A DNA stretch of 64,000 nt. Source: Bacillota bacterium. GTDB taxonomy: Bacteria > Bacillota > Limnochordia > Darwinibacteriales > Darwinibacteriaceae. Positions 40,029-51,294 of the stretch are shown here, in pieces. Under the pieces are notes generated by a model, which was given only the letters and a program-made list of their open reading frames with translations, was not told where the DNA came from and ran no database searches. The position numbers and the translations under genes were made by a program. The number at the start of each line of letters is the position of its first letter. The stretch's first letter is position 1. The stretch spans positions 1 to 64,000 of the forward strand of contig DURH01000031.1 of the NCBI GenBank assembly GCA_012837385.1, written 5' to 3'.

Positions 40029-41315
40029 TTATTCGTTGCGGAGTGCTTCAACGGGATTGATCAGCGACCCCAGGTAAGCCGGGTATACCCCAAACAAGAG
40101 GCTTACCACAAAGCCCATGGCGACGCCCAACCCTATCCTGGCACCCAACTTGGCAGTGGCAAAGAGGCTTAAGGAGTTCTTGAGGAGTTCAGCGAAGGCG
40201 AAGGAGAGCGCGATCCCCACCAGCGCCCCCGCCATGCCCAGCGACACGGCCTCCATCATGAACTGCCGAAACACCATCCAGCGCGAGCTGCCCAGGGCAA
40301 TATTCAGCCCTATGGACTTAGTGCGTTTTAAGAGTCTGGCCAGCATAAGGTTGAGAATGTTGATTATGGCAATGAACAGCCCCACAGAAGCCAGGAGTCC
40401 GATTAGCAAACCCTGGCGCTGCATAGTCTTGGTAGCCTCCCGCCAGAAGTCCAAGTTGCTCTCCACGATAACGGTTCCCTCTCCCCAAATCAGGGAAGCT
40501 TCGCTTTGCACCAACCCCAGGGCTTGAGCCAGATCTACTTCTTGATCCACGCCCACGTTCACCCGCCTAAAGTTGGCTTCCTCACCGGCGCTGCGATAGA
40601 ACGGAGAGACTGTCAGGGGCGCCCAGGCCATACGCGCTCCGGAGAAAACCGAGTATTCGTCATCCTCCGAAACAGGGCCCACCACACCAATTACCGTGAA
40701 CTTCAAGGGCTCTCCATCGTCAACGCTGAGAGGGACAGTCCTGCCCACGGCAGGTTCAGCGCCAAAGAGTTCCTCCGCGAGGAGTTCCGAAAGCACCAAG
40801 ACACGATTGCCGCTGAGCACATCTTCTGTTAAGAAATAGGTGCCGGCCTTGAACACTCCGTCATGGAAGCGGAAATACTCAGGGAGTGTCCCTGTAATAA
40901 ACACTTCATTGCCCCTGTAGAAATAGTAGTCCTCGCCGCCCTCTTCAGGCAGCAAACTGCTCGCTGCCGCCCAGCCATTTTCCACAAAGACATGCATGCT
41001 GGAGGGCAGCTGCTGCTGCAATTCCATGATCTTACTTAAGGAGGCCCCCCACTCGTGGTCCGACACATCAGTGCCTAGAAGGGCTATGGGCGCGCTCCCC
41101 CACCTGGCCGCCTCAGTCTTGCCCTGAATCTCTAAGGTGCGGAAGTAATCAATCCTGCCAATCTTGTTGAACTCCTCGTTCATGGATAGAAACATGGCCA
41201 GTACCGTGACCAATACCCCCACACCCAGCCCAATGGCGAAAACCACCAATATGGACTCTAAGAGCTGGCGGGCGGAGTGGCGCAGCGACCATTTGAGCTG
41301 TTCCCACAAACTCAC
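40029..41315 (-). CDS. MacB/FtsX-type ABC transporter permease
   Basis: NILNLMLARLLKRTKSIGLNIALGSSRWMVFRQFMMEA and C-terminal FtsX TM block. Confidence 0.9.
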   Translation of the reverse strand: MSLWEQLKWSLRHSARQLLESILVVFAIGLGVGVLVTVLAMFLSMNEEFNKIGRIDYFRTLEIQGKTEAARWGSAPIALLGTDVSDHEWGASLSKIMELQQQLPSSMHVFVENGWAAASSLLPEEGGEDYYFYRGNEVFITGTLPEYFRFHDGVFKAGTYFLTEDVLSGNRVLVLSELLAEELFGAEPAVGRTVPLSVDDGEPLKFTVIGVVGPVSEDDEYSVFSGARMAWAPLTVSPFYRSAGEEANFRRVNVGVDQEVDLAQALGLVQSEASLIWGEGTVIVESNLDFWREATKTMQRQGLLIGLLASVGLFIAIINILNLMLARLLKRTKSIGLNIALGSSRWMVFRQFMMEAVSLGMAGALVGIALSFAFAELLKNSLSLFATAKLGARIGLGVAMGFVVSLLFGVYPAYLGSLINPVEALRNE

Positions 41316-41326
41316 CGCAGTACCTC

Positions 41327-42649
41327 CTAGCTGATCACAGCAAAGATCATCTCCTGGAGCTGCCGGCCGCAGAGGTTCCAGAGAGCCGCAGCACCGCGGG
41401 CATAGTTCAGTTCTCCGTGAAAGTACTCCATCTGGGCTTTTTGCACAGCCAGGGAGGCCTCCTCCACCTGCAGCTCTGTGGCCAAGCCCGCTTCATGCTG
41501 CCTCTGGCGCAGGGCCAGATCCTCCTGGGCTTCCTCTAAAAGCTCCGCCAGGAGCTGAACTTGGTTCTGCGCCGCCTTAATCGCTTGCAGTGCGCCGCGC
41601 AGCTCGCCCCGGAGAGCACTTTCTTGCAGTTCCAAAGCGTGTTCCGCCTTAGCCACCGCGAGTTCCAACTCATTCAGGATGGTTTGGCGGGGATAGAGAT
41701 CCTTAGAAGCGGTAAGGCCCACATTCCAGCCCACACCATCTCCAACTGTAAGGCCGCCCGCGACTTTCACCTTCCAGCCCATAGTCTTGCGTTCCAGCTC
41801 CAGCTCGGTTTGGGCCCGTTCCAGTTCCCCCCTGGCTCTGCGCAGTTCTGGACTTGCGGCAAAGAGCTCTGGCTCCAGCTCCTCCTCGAAAAACTCCTGC
41901 TCGAAAAGGTGCACTGCCAATACGGGCTGGTAGAACTCCTCAGTCTCAACACCCAGCACCGTCCTGAGCTGCAACTGCAGGTGATCAACCTCTTCGCTCC
42001 TGGCAGCAACAACAGAAATCTGATCCCGCAGTTTCCTCCGCAGTTCCAGATCATCGTAATTGGGGGTCTGCCTGGCTGCCTTCAACTGGGCTTCCAAATG
42101 CTGCAAAACCGCCTCTTCATACTCCTTGATATCCATGGCTTTTCTAAGATCCACTAGGAGTTCCAGCACCTGCAGTACCAGGCTGTTCACCTGGCGGCGC
42201 ATGCTTTCCTCCGGCGAAGGCTCCAAGCTCTCCTGCCCAGGGAGGGCAAAAAGGTCGTATCCCAAAGTCAGGCTGCCTGTGGGCTTCACCGCCACACTCT
42301 GGGCGTCCACAGCCACCGACAACCTACCGTCCAAGCTGACGCTGCCGCCCAAGGGTACAGCTATGGTTAAAGAACCCTGGGGGCCCTGCCAAGCTCCGTC
42401 CTCCACACCAGCAGGCCGCAGCTCAGTGCTGATCTTAGGATGCTTCTTCAGAGCGTCCTTCGCCAACCCAACTTCTTGTTCCCACAAAAAAAGGGCATAG
42501 CTGGTATTGTGCTCTAAGGCAGTTGTTAAGGCTTCGTCCAGCGTAAGCATCTTGACTCTCTCTGCCCAAGCGCTGGAACCCATGGCTAGGGCGAGGCATA
42601 AACAGAGAATGCCCGCCGATAACCTCAGCCTAGTCTTCATGATGATCAC
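41327..42649 (-). CDS. TolC-family outer-membrane efflux-like protein
   Basis: Signal peptide, LTLDEALTTALEHNTSY start motif, beta-strand-like segments plus long coiled coils. Confidence 0.75.
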   Translation of the reverse strand: MIIMKTRLRLSAGILCLCLALAMGSSAWAERVKMLTLDEALTTALEHNTSYALFLWEQEVGLAKDALKKHPKISTELRPAGVEDGAWQGPQGSLTIAVPLGGSVSLDGRLSVAVDAQSVAVKPTGSLTLGYDLFALPGQESLEPSPEESMRRQVNSLVLQVLELLVDLRKAMDIKEYEEAVLQHLEAQLKAARQTPNYDDLELRRKLRDQISVVAARSEEVDHLQLQLRTVLGVETEEFYQPVLAVHLFEQEFFEEELEPELFAASPELRRARGELERAQTELELERKTMGWKVKVAGGLTVGDGVGWNVGLTASKDLYPRQTILNELELAVAKAEHALELQESALRGELRGALQAIKAAQNQVQLLAELLEEAQEDLALRQRQHEAGLATELQVEEASLAVQKAQMEYFHGELNYARGAAALWNLCGRQLQEMIFAVIS

Positions 42650-43694
42650 CTAGTTCCTCGTGCTGTCCTATAGTCTGCAGAAGCTTAACCCTAGCTAGGC
42701 TGTACTGCAGCAGGCGGGTACTGTAATCCTGCTCAAGCCGAGCTAGTTCTTCCTGTTTGGACACAACCTGGGCATTGCTCACCACCCCCGCGGCATAGCG
42801 GCTCTTTTCAGCTTCCAGGCTTTTGCGTTCCAGCTCAATGCGGCGTTTGGCCATTTCCAAGGCATGGGTTTGATCCTGAATGGCGTAGTAGTCGCCGCGG
42901 ATCCTAAAATACAATGCCTGCTCAGCCTGGGCCAGCATTATTTGGGCCTTTTCCTGATTGGTCAAAGCTTCTTCAAGCTCAGCCTTGGGCGTAAAGGGGC
43001 TCTCTGCGGCCCGCACTGCTTCCTGTGCCTTAGCCAGTGCTTCCCGGGCTTCGGCCACCCCTGAATCAAGCTGGAGAGCCAGCTCGTAACAGGTATCTAG
43101 ATCCCAGGTGAAGGGCGTGAAGGAGAGCAGCAGCCGCTCAGTGAGCTCAACCTTGGCCTGGAGGGGCAGTCCCAGGAGTTCGTTAAACTCCATACGCCTT
43201 GTTTCCAAATCGATCGCTGCCCGCTCATAGCTGTGCTGGGCATCAAACAAGCTGTTTTGCGATCGCTCAATATCCAGTGAGGACAGCAGCCCGGCCTTGT
43301 ACTTGTTCTCATCCATGGCCAGCTGGTCTTGGGCTCGTTCTTTGGCCAAGCGAGCGTTTTCCATCATGGCTTCACTTTCCAGAAGCTCCTGATACTTGGT
43401 GCGCACCTTGTCCTTGAGCTCCTGGGTCTTTTCTGCATACGCCTTCTCCGCCTGGGCCCATGCCTTTTCCGCTTCCCGCAGCATGTCCTCATCGCCCACA
43501 ATCTGCGCCCGCTCCAATTTCGCTTTAGCCGATTCCCAATCCAGCGTAGCGATCTGATAACTCAAGTTTCGCTCCAGTGCTATGTCTGCTGCCTCTTGTA
43601 CGGTAAGCTGCAGTACTTCCTCAGCTGCCTGGGCAGCCAAGTTCAAGCCAAAAACCAGTGCCGCCAGCAGTAAAAACGTCACATATCTTTGCAT
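42630..43694 (-). CDS. TolC-family-like coiled-coil protein
   Basis: Signal peptide, LTVQEAADIALERNLSYQIA, KYKAGLLSSLDIERSQNSLFDAQHSYERAAIDLETRRMEFNELLG. Confidence 0.78.
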   Translation of the reverse strand: MQRYVTFLLLAALVFGLNLAAQAAEEVLQLTVQEAADIALERNLSYQIATLDWESAKAKLERAQIVGDEDMLREAEKAWAQAEKAYAEKTQELKDKVRTKYQELLESEAMMENARLAKERAQDQLAMDENKYKAGLLSSLDIERSQNSLFDAQHSYERAAIDLETRRMEFNELLGLPLQAKVELTERLLLSFTPFTWDLDTCYELALQLDSGVAEAREALAKAQEAVRAAESPFTPKAELEEALTNQEKAQIMLAQAEQALYFRIRGDYYAIQDQTHALEMAKRRIELERKSLEAEKSRYAAGVVSNAQVVSKQEELARLEQDYSTRLLQYSLARVKLLQTIGQHEELGDHHED

Positions 43695-43707
43695 TTTGGC
43701 TCCTCCC

Positions 43708-44403
43708 TTAAGCCTCTTTTCCCGTTTCACCTACAGGTCTATCTGAAACGATCTTGCCGTCACGCAGGCGCAGCAGGCGCTTCCCATAGGAAGTGATGCT
43801 GGGATCATGGGTCACGATCACAATAGTGGTTCCCCCTTGGTTCAGCCGCTGTAGAATGCCCATAATCTCCGCGCTCTGATCGGTGGCCAGGTTACCAGTT
43901 GGCTCGTCAGCGAGAATCAAGGCCGGGTCATTGGCTAAAGACCGGGCAATGGCTACTCTCTGCTGCTCTCCACCTGAGAGCTGAGTGGGCCGGTGCCCCA
44001 GCCGCTTATCCATTCCCACCATGGCTAACAGCTCCGCGGCGCGCTCCTTTCTTTGCCGCCTGGGCTTTCCAGCGTACATCATGGGCACCATTACATTCTC
44101 CAAGGCTGTCAGTTCTGGAAAGAGGTTGTAGCTCTGAAAGATGAATCCAAAGTGTTCGTTGCGGACCTTGGCTAGTTCCCTATCCCGCAGCTGGGTGATA
44201 TCTACCTCTTCCAGGTAGTAGGCGCCCCTGCTGGGCTGATCCAACACGCCGAGAATATTAAGCAGGGTGGATTTACCTGAACCGGAGGGCCCCATGATTG
44301 ACACAAACTCACCGCGCTGGATCTCCAGATCCACTCCATCCAAAGCCCTTACTTCCACATCACCCATGTAGTACTCCCGGGTAATCCCTTCCAGCCGGAT
44401 CAC
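43708..44403 (-). CDS. MacB/LolD-type ABC transporter ATP-binding protein
   Basis: [54 protein letters not shown]. Confidence 0.96.
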   Translation of the reverse strand: MIRLEGITREYYMGDVEVRALDGVDLEIQRGEFVSIMGPSGSGKSTLLNILGVLDQPSRGAYYLEEVDITQLRDRELAKVRNEHFGFIFQSYNLFPELTALENVMVPMMYAGKPRRQRKERAAELLAMVGMDKRLGHRPTQLSGGEQQRVAIARSLANDPALILADEPTGNLATDQSAEIMGILQRLNQGGTTIVIVTHDPSITSYGKRLLRLRDGKIVSDRPVGETGKEA

Positions 44404-45707
44404 AGCCTTTGTCCTCCCTCGGGAAGGATTTGAACTTCCTCTAAATGGCGGAAGGCATCGTAGGTGCTGATAATAACCTCCTCACCCTCTTCCAGGCCCC
44501 CGAGGATTTGCACCGCATTCCCTTGAAGCAGTCCAAACTGCACGTTGCGCTTTACTGCCTTGCTGCCCTCGATCACGTAGACAAAGAGCTGCTGCCCGCT
44601 GGTTAGATAAGCACCCCGGGGCAGATAGAGGCTGTCTTCATGCAGGTGCAGGTGAATATCTGCGGTCACAGAACTATTGGGGCGCAGGTGGGGCACTTCT
44701 TCCAGAAAGTCCACCCTAACCAACACAGTGGGCCCGTCGTTGCCCTGCTTAGCTTGGGGGGCAATGTAAGTCACTTTCCCCTCATAGCTGGACTGTCCCC
44801 AGCTCACCGTCACCGGAGTCCCCAGTCCAAACCGCTCTGTTTGTCCTGGAGGCACCTGCAGTTCCACCACTTGCCTCTGCAGGTCAGCCAACTCGCCCAG
44901 TTCCTGGTGGGCAGTGACCGTGCGGTTATTGGGCAGCTTCAGGGACAGAATGCGGCCGGCAAATTCCGCGGTGACTAGGAAACCGTCCATCTTCTCCTGG
45001 GCTTTCGCCAGTTTCTCTTCACTGATGGCAATCTTCTTGAGGATGGCGGCGCGCTCAGCTTCATGCCTGGCCAGCAGCAGTTCCAGTTCCCATTCGCTTT
45101 GGGTGATGCGGCGCTTAGCAGTCTCCACCGCCTGCTCCGCCCTTTCCAGCTCCACACGGGGGATGGAGCCGTAATCATAGAGCACTTTCTGAAGCTCTAA
45201 ATTCTCCTCAGCCTCGGTGAGCTGTTCTTTGGCTTCCAGCACTTTCAGGCGCTCCGCCTCCAGCTCCCGCTCGTGCACAACTTTCTTTTGGGCCAGTTCC
45301 GCCTCGGCTTCGCTCAGTTCCGTCTCTGCAGAGTTCTTCTCACTCACTACCTCTGCCGAATACAGGCAGAAAAGGGGAGCCCCCGCTTCAACATCCTGCC
45401 CCTCTTGGACAAAGACTTCTTCAATGGTGCCGGCAACTTTAGGCGCGATCACCACTACCTTCTCTGGAATAATCGTCCCTTTAGCGGTGAGGGTTTCTAG
45501 GAAGTCCTGCACCCCTACGGGCGCGTAAGTATAAAAGTTGAGGACGAAACTCTCCTGTTTGGGGATGAAAAAGTAATAGGCTCCGAAGGCAATGAGGCCG
45601 ATCACAGCCGCGGTGAACAAGATCAGGCTCAGCTGCCTCCTGCCGCCTTGGGCCCTGCGCTTGTTCTGCTGTTTCCGGAACCTTTCGGGAACAATTGGTT
45701 CGCTCAT
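44400..45707 (-). CDS. HlyD/MFP-family periplasmic adaptor protein
   Basis: Single N-terminal TM; VVIAPKVAGTIEEVFVQEGQDVEAGAPLF lipoyl/barrel-sandwich motif; coiled coil. Start moved to MSEPIVPER after GGAGGAGG. Confidence 0.9.
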   Translation of the reverse strand: MSEPIVPERFRKQQNKRRAQGGRRQLSLILFTAAVIGLIAFGAYYFFIPKQESFVLNFYTYAPVGVQDFLETLTAKGTIIPEKVVVIAPKVAGTIEEVFVQEGQDVEAGAPLFCLYSAEVVSEKNSAETELSEAEAELAQKKVVHERELEAERLKVLEAKEQLTEAEENLELQKVLYDYGSIPRVELERAEQAVETAKRRITQSEWELELLLARHEAERAAILKKIAISEEKLAKAQEKMDGFLVTAEFAGRILSLKLPNNRTVTAHQELGELADLQRQVVELQVPPGQTERFGLGTPVTVSWGQSSYEGKVTYIAPQAKQGNDGPTVLVRVDFLEEVPHLRPNSSVTADIHLHLHEDSLYLPRGAYLTSGQQLFVYVIEGSKAVKRNVQFGLLQGNAVQILGGLEEGEEVIISTYDAFRHLEEVQILPEGGQRL

Positions 45708-45868
45708 GGACTTGACCTCCTCCGGAGTACCTTTCTCGAGACGATTACCGGCTCCTGTTGTGAATTGCTGGATTCGCCGGGAACCAGCGTTCGGATTGCG
45801 ACAAGCTTCACTTCTACAGCGTTTTTCCATTTCCTGCGCACTCCCGGTTACCTTTGGCGCGCCAAAAA

Positions 45869-45901
45869 AAGCCAGGATTCACAGCTGCTGAATCCTGGCT
45901 T
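45869..45901 (-). terminator. rho-independent terminator of the aldo/keto reductase gene
   Basis: AAGCCAGGATTCA-loop-TGAATCCTGGCTT followed by a U7 run on the minus transcript. Confidence 0.9.
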
Positions 45902-45907
45902 GCTTCT

Positions 45908-46852
45908 TTAGGCGAGGATTTTCTCGATCTTTTCGAGCATATCCTGGCTCAATTCTACTTCCACTGCTTTGACATTTGCCTCAATCTGGTCGGGACGGGA
46001 AGCGCCGACTAAGGCGCTGGCTACATTGGGCTGGCGCAGCACCCAAGCCAGGGCCAGTTCCACTAAGGAGATCCCTGCTTCACCAGCCAGGTCCTGCAGG
46101 GCATCTACTTTCTCGATTACCCCCGAGTCAATGAGCTCCTTAACCCACTGGTTAATCTCGGGATTGGCACCCCTTGTTCCTTCGGGGATGCGCCCGCCTC
46201 TGTACTTCCCAGTGAGCACCCCCTGGGCCAGCGGGGAGAAGACGATTTGGCCGATCCCGTGTTTTTCACAAACGGGAATGATCTCTGGTTCGATGTAGCG
46301 GTTGAGCAGGTTATAAACAGGCTGGTTCACCACGATGCGGTCCAGCAGGTAGCGGTCGGCAATGCGCACGGCTTCTTCAATCTGCGCCGCCGTCCACTGG
46401 CTGACCCCCACATAGAGCACCTTGCCCTGGCGCACAAGATCATCAATGGTGCGCAGCGTCTCGTCAACAGGTGTTTCAGGATCATAGCGATGACAGTAGA
46501 AGATGTCCACATAGTCGAGATCCATCCGCTTCAAGCTGGCATGGAGCTGCTCGAATACATGCTTGCGGGACAGCCCCCGGTCGTTGGGTCCATCGCCCAT
46601 GGGCCAGAAAGCTTTTGTGGTTATCACATAGGACTCCCGGGGAAAGACGCGCAGTGCTTCAGCCATTACCCTTTCCCCTTCGCCCCGCTCATAGACATTG
46701 GCGGAATCAAAAGAGTTGATGCCCAGCTCGTAAGCACGGCGGATGGTTCTTACCGCGGTATCATCCTCCACCGTCTTCCCATAGGTGAGCCAGCTCCCAA
46801 GAGAGATTTCGCTTACCTTTAAACCCGTGCGGCCTAATCTGCGGTACTTCAC
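45908..46852 (-). CDS. aldo/keto reductase (potassium channel beta/YghZ-like)
   Basis: MKYRRLGRTGLKVSEISLGSW, FDSANVYERGEGE, DYVDIFYCHRYDPETPVDETL, VLRQPNVASALVGASRPDQIEANV. Confidence 0.94.
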   Translation of the reverse strand: MKYRRLGRTGLKVSEISLGSWLTYGKTVEDDTAVRTIRRAYELGINSFDSANVYERGEGERVMAEALRVFPRESYVITTKAFWPMGDGPNDRGLSRKHVFEQLHASLKRMDLDYVDIFYCHRYDPETPVDETLRTIDDLVRQGKVLYVGVSQWTAAQIEEAVRIADRYLLDRIVVNQPVYNLLNRYIEPEIIPVCEKHGIGQIVFSPLAQGVLTGKYRGGRIPEGTRGANPEINQWVKELIDSGVIEKVDALQDLAGEAGISLVELALAWVLRQPNVASALVGASRPDQIEANVKAVEVELSQDMLEKIEKILA

Positions 46853-46885
46853 TTCAACATCCCCTTTCTTTATTGTGTTCGACCA

Positions 46886-49800
46886 TTACCCCTCGCCAAA
46901 GGCGCTGGATAACATGAGTTTGATCCGGTTCAGCTGATTAACCTCGCTGGCCCCAGGATCATAGTCTATTGCCACTATGTTACTATCTGGATAAGCCTTC
47001 TTCAAGCCCCTAAGCAAACCCTTTCCCGTGACATGGTTGGGGAGGCAGGCAAAGGGCTGCATACAGACTATGTTTTTTACACCACTCTCAATCAAGTCGA
47101 TCATCTCGCCTGTGAGAAACCAGCCCTCGCCGGTCTGATGCCCTAAGGAAATCAGCTTGGAGGCATTTCTAGCCAGTTCCTGAATGAGTTTAGGTGGTGT
47201 AAAGCTCCTGCTTTTTGCCAGCACTTCCTTGGCAGTGCGGCGGTAAAACTCAATAATCCCAATGAGCGCTCCTCCACCCAGAGCTTCGATTCTCCTCCCC
47301 GCCAAGTACCTATATTTAAAGCTCAAACCCAGGAGGGAATAGAGCAGAAAGTCGATGAGATCAGGCACTACCGCTTCTGCACCCTCGGCTTCCACCAAAC
47401 TGACAATATCGTTATTGGCAGTGGGATGATACTTAACCAAGATCTCCCCCACCAAGCCCACCTTGGGCTTGTGCTGGCGCACTGTCTCTAAGGAGTCGAA
47501 CTCCTCCACCATCTTGGTGATGTTCTTCTTGAACCTCTTGGGAGAATAGGAACGCAGGGACAGCTTGCAGATTTCATTCCACTTCTCATAGAGCAGATTC
47601 GCGGAACCAGACACCTTTTCATAGGGGCGCACCCGGTACAAGCACCGCATTAAGAGATCGCCGTATACCAGGGCCATCATCCCCCGATGCAGCATGGGCA
47701 CGGTGATTTTGAAACCTGGGTTCTTCTCAAAACCCTGCGCACTCAAAGAGATCACTGGTACCTGGGGGAAACCCGCGTCTTGCAGAGCTTTACGGATAAA
47801 GCCAATGTAGTTTGTGGCCCTACAGCCGCCTCCAGTCTGGCTGATAATTACCGTGGTATTGTGCACATCATACTCCCCTGAGTTCAACGCTTTGAGGAGC
47901 TGCCCCACCACAATAATCGCGGGGTAGCAGGCATCATTGTTCACGTATTGCAGGCCCACATCCACCGCCTCTTTGTCCATGGCTGGGCACACCACCATGT
48001 TATAGCCAGAAAGGCGAAAGGCCTCCTGCAGCAGCTGAAAGTGGATGGGAGCCATCTGGGGAACGATAATGGTATGGCTCTCCTTCATAGGCTTAGTGAA
48101 GAGCTTTCTGATATAGCGGTAATCCTCCCCAGTTGGCTTACGCCCTTGGCGCTTCCTTTCCAAAATCGCGGCTTTTAGTGACCGGAGCCTGATCCTGGCT
48201 GCACCTAGATTGCTGATCTCATCGATTTTCAGGCAGGTGTAAATCTTAGAGCGGGCATGTAAGATTTCCTGCACTTGGTCAGTAGTAACTGCGTCCAGGC
48301 CGCAGCCGAAGGAGTTGAGCTGCACCAGTTCCAGGTCTTCTTCCTGGGAGACAAAACTGCCCGCGGCATACAGCCTAGAATGATACGCCCACTGATCCAC
48401 CACCCTCAGAGGCCTGGGTACCTGGCCTAAATGGGCCACGGAATCTTCAGTTAGCACGGCCCAACCCAGCTCATTAACGAGTTGGGGAATGCCGTGGTTG
48501 ATCTCTGGGTCTAAATGGTAGGGGCGCCCCGCCAAGACAATCCCCTGTAGGCCCTGGTCCTTGAGGTAGGCCAGGGTTTCTTCCCCTTTCTGCCTGATTT
48601 CAGCCCGATAACTCTGCAGTTCAGCCCAGGCCTTATCAACTGCCGTTTTGATCTCCGCCAGCTCAATCCCCAAATGGGCAAACTCTTCATACAAGCGCTC
48701 CGTTAAGCGCGCTTGATGGTGGAAGGGAAGGAACGGATACATAAACTTCACAGCGGACGTTTGAACCTGTCCCACGTTGTTGTTAATCACTTCGGGATAT
48801 GAGATGACGATAGGGCAGTTGAAGTGATTATCCGCTTCCTGCTGCTCCCTTTGTTCATGGGTGAGGCAGGGGTAAAAGATTAGATCCACTCCCTGATCCA
48901 CCAGGTCTACTATATGGCCGTGGGCCAGCTTGGCAGGATAGCACACCGATTCCGACGGGATGGTTTCCATGCCCTTTTCATAGAGCTCCTTGGACGACCT
49001 GGAGGACAGTACAACGGAGAAGCCCAGTTCTGTAAAGAAGGTGAACCAGAAGGGATAGTCCTCGTACATGTTCAAAACCCTGGGAATGCCAATGCGTCCC
49101 CTGGGAGCCTCAGCAGGATCCAGGGGCTCATAGACAAACAGCCTCTCATAGCAGTAATCAAAGAGGTTGGGCAGTTCCCGCCCACGCCGCTCCCCTCCTG
49201 CCCCCTTACTGCAGCGGTTGCCGGAGATGTAGCGCCGTCCTCGGCCAAAGTGGTTGATGGTGAGCAGACAGTGATTGGAGCAGCCCTTACACCTGGTATG
49301 CTGGGTCTCCAGGGATAAGCCCTCTAGGGCTTCCCGGCTCAGGAGAGTAGACTGATAGCCCTCCACATACCTTTCCTTGGCCAGGAGCGCCGCGCCAAAG
49401 GCGCCCATCAAGCCTGCAATATCGGGCCGCACTACTTCCCGTTCCGTGAGGAGCTCAAAGGCCCGCAGCACTGCGTCGTTGCAGAACGTTCCCCCCTGCA
49501 CCACCACTTTGCTGCCTAAATCATCTTTGCTCCTGAGCTTAATCACCTTAAAGAGCGCGTTTTTCACCACGGAGTATGCCAAACCCGCGGAGATATCGCC
49601 CACCGCCGCGCCTTCCCTTTGGGCCTGCTTCACCCTAGAGTTCATAAACACGGTGCAGCGGGAGCCCAAATCGACGGGATGGGAAGCTAACAAAGCTTCC
49701 TTGGTGAACTCCTCAATACTCAGATTTAAGGAAAAAGCAAAGGTCTCCAAAAAAGAACCACAGCCTGAAGAGCAGGCCTCATTGAGCAGGATCTCATCGA

Positions 49801-51088
49801 TGGCTGCATCCTTGATCCTCAGGCATTTCATATCCTGCCCGCCAATATCCAAGATAAAATCCACGCCTGGCAGGAAGAAATCAGCTGCCTTGTAGTGGGC
49901 TACTGTTTCGATCTCCCCTAGGTCTACCTGCAGCGCAGCCTTGATTAGCCCTTCACCATAGCCGGTAACAAGAGAGTTGGCTATCCAAGCACCTTGGGGC
50001 AGTACGCTGTACAGCTGCAGAACCGCTCGGCGCACCGACTTCAGGGGACTGCCCTCATTACTGCCGTAGTAGCTGAAAAGGATAGCCCCCTCTTCATCAA
50101 TCAGGGCCGCCTTGGTAGTGGTGGAGCCCACATCCAACCCTAAGAAGCATTTGCCCCTAAAGCTCTGGAGTTCCCTCCGGCCTGCAGCCTGTCGGCTGTG
50201 CCGAGTTTGGAAGGCAGCCAGCTCTGCCTCAGTGGAAAACAAAGCAGGCAGCCGCTGCGTCTCTGCCATTTGCAGACCCTCCGTGCGCTGCACACGCTCC
50301 ATGAGCTTGGCAAAGGGCAGAGATTCGCTGTCCATGGAAGAGAGGGCGGCGCCGATGGCGATATAAAGCTGGGAGTGTTCAGGAAAGATCACCTGACCCT
50401 CACCGAGATCCAGGGTCTCAATAAAGCGCTTCCTCAGTTCCGAAAGGAAGCAGAGGGGCCCGCCTAAGAAAGCTACTCTGCCCCTAATGGGCCGGCCACA
50501 GGCGAGACCACTCACTGTCTGCACCACTACCGCCTGAAATATGGACGCCGCGATATCTTCCCGCGCGGCTCCTTCGTTCAGCAGCGGCTGAATATCGCTC
50601 TTGGCAAACACGCCGCAGCGGGCGGCGATGGGATAGAGGGTGCGGTAACCCTTGGCCAGCTCATTCAGGCCAGCAGCATCGGTACGCAGCAGTACCGCCA
50701 TCTGGTCAATAAAAGAACCTGTACCACCTGCACAGATGCCGTTCATACGCTGTTCGATACCGCCTCGCAGAAAAGTGATCTTGGCATCCTCGCCCCCCAG
50801 TTCAATAACCACATCGGTTTCAGGATGAAAGGTTTGGATAGCTTTGGTCCCGGCGATCACTTCCTGCACAAAATCAGCGCCTAGATGCTCTGCTACGGCG
50901 ATCCCGCCTGAGCCCGTGATGGATACAGTGATCTCGTCTTCCTGATAACGCTCATATGCTTGGGTAAGGAGGTTGACCACTGCCGCTTTAATCTCGGCAT
51001 AATGCCGCTCATATCTGGAGAAAACTACCTCTTGGTTCTCGTCCATAATAACAAGTTTGACGGTTGTGGAACCCACGTCAATACCCAT
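46886..51088 (-). CDS. acyl-CoA dehydratase activase-related fusion protein (two BcrAD/BadFG ATPase domains + DUF2229-like + 2-HG-CoA dehydratase-like region)
   Basis: Two ATPase modules: [17 protein letters not shown]...[16 protein letters not shown] and [16 protein letters not shown]...[16 protein letters not shown]; then [25 protein letters not shown] and [14 protein letters not shown]. Confidence 0.92.
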   Translation of the reverse strand: MGIDVGSTTVKLVIMDENQEVVFSRYERHYAEIKAAVVNLLTQAYERYQEDEITVSITGSGGIAVAEHLGADFVQEVIAGTKAIQTFHPETDVVIELGGEDAKITFLRGGIEQRMNGICAGGTGSFIDQMAVLLRTDAAGLNELAKGYRTLYPIAARCGVFAKSDIQPLLNEGAAREDIAASIFQAVVVQTVSGLACGRPIRGRVAFLGGPLCFLSELRKRFIETLDLGEGQVIFPEHSQLYIAIGAALSSMDSESLPFAKLMERVQRTEGLQMAETQRLPALFSTEAELAAFQTRHSRQAAGRRELQSFRGKCFLGLDVGSTTTKAALIDEEGAILFSYYGSNEGSPLKSVRRAVLQLYSVLPQGAWIANSLVTGYGEGLIKAALQVDLGEIETVAHYKAADFFLPGVDFILDIGGQDMKCLRIKDAAIDEILLNEACSSGCGSFLETFAFSLNLSIEEFTKEALLASHPVDLGSRCTVFMNSRVKQAQREGAAVGDISAGLAYSVVKNALFKVIKLRSKDDLGSKVVVQGGTFCNDAVLRAFELLTEREVVRPDIAGLMGAFGAALLAKERYVEGYQSTLLSREALEGLSLETQHTRCKGCSNHCLLTINHFGRGRRYISGNRCSKGAGGERRGRELPNLFDYCYERLFVYEPLDPAEAPRGRIGIPRVLNMYEDYPFWFTFFTELGFSVVLSSRSSKELYEKGMETIPSESVCYPAKLAHGHIVDLVDQGVDLIFYPCLTHEQREQQEADNHFNCPIVISYPEVINNNVGQVQTSAVKFMYPFLPFHHQARLTERLYEEFAHLGIELAEIKTAVDKAWAELQSYRAEIRQKGEETLAYLKDQGLQGIVLAGRPYHLDPEINHGIPQLVNELGWAVLTEDSVAHLGQVPRPLRVVDQWAYHSRLYAAGSFVSQEEDLELVQLNSFGCGLDAVTTDQVQEILHARSKIYTCLKIDEISNLGAARIRLRSLKAAILERKRQGRKPTGEDYRYIRKLFTKPMKESHTIIVPQMAPIHFQLLQEAFRLSGYNMVVCPAMDKEAVDVGLQYVNNDACYPAIIVVGQLLKALNSGEYDVHNTTVIISQTGGGCRATNYIGFIRKALQDAGFPQVPVISLSAQGFEKNPGFKITVPMLHRGMMALVYGDLLMRCLYRVRPYEKVSGSANLLYEKWNEICKLSLRSYSPKRFKKNITKMVEEFDSLETVRQHKPKVGLVGEILVKYHPTANNDIVSLVEAEGAEAVVPDLIDFLLYSLLGLSFKYRYLAGRRIEALGGGALIGIIEFYRRTAKEVLAKSRSFTPPKLIQELARNASKLISLGHQTGEGWFLTGEMIDLIESGVKNIVCMQPFACLPNHVTGKGLLRGLKKAYPDSNIVAIDYDPGASEVNQLNRIKLMLSSAFGEG

Positions 51089-51246
51089 GTGCACTACTCT
51101 GCCCAACCACAACTGCCTCCATTTCTGCGAAATCCTTAACGATCATTAATATGCACTTCGGGGAAGCGCCATCATTTATTGAATTATCTCTTCACCGTTG
51201 TTCTCCTTCAATTTTTCGCATCAATGAAGGGAGGAGCGTACGAAAA

Positions 51247-51276
51247 AGGAGCCAGCCCACTACTGAACCGGCTCCT
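51247..51276 (-). terminator. terminator of the MerR-family gene
   Basis: AGGAGCC...GGCTCCT stem followed by a U-run on the minus transcript. Confidence 0.7.
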
Positions 51277-51294
51277 AAGAACGGAAAACCACCA

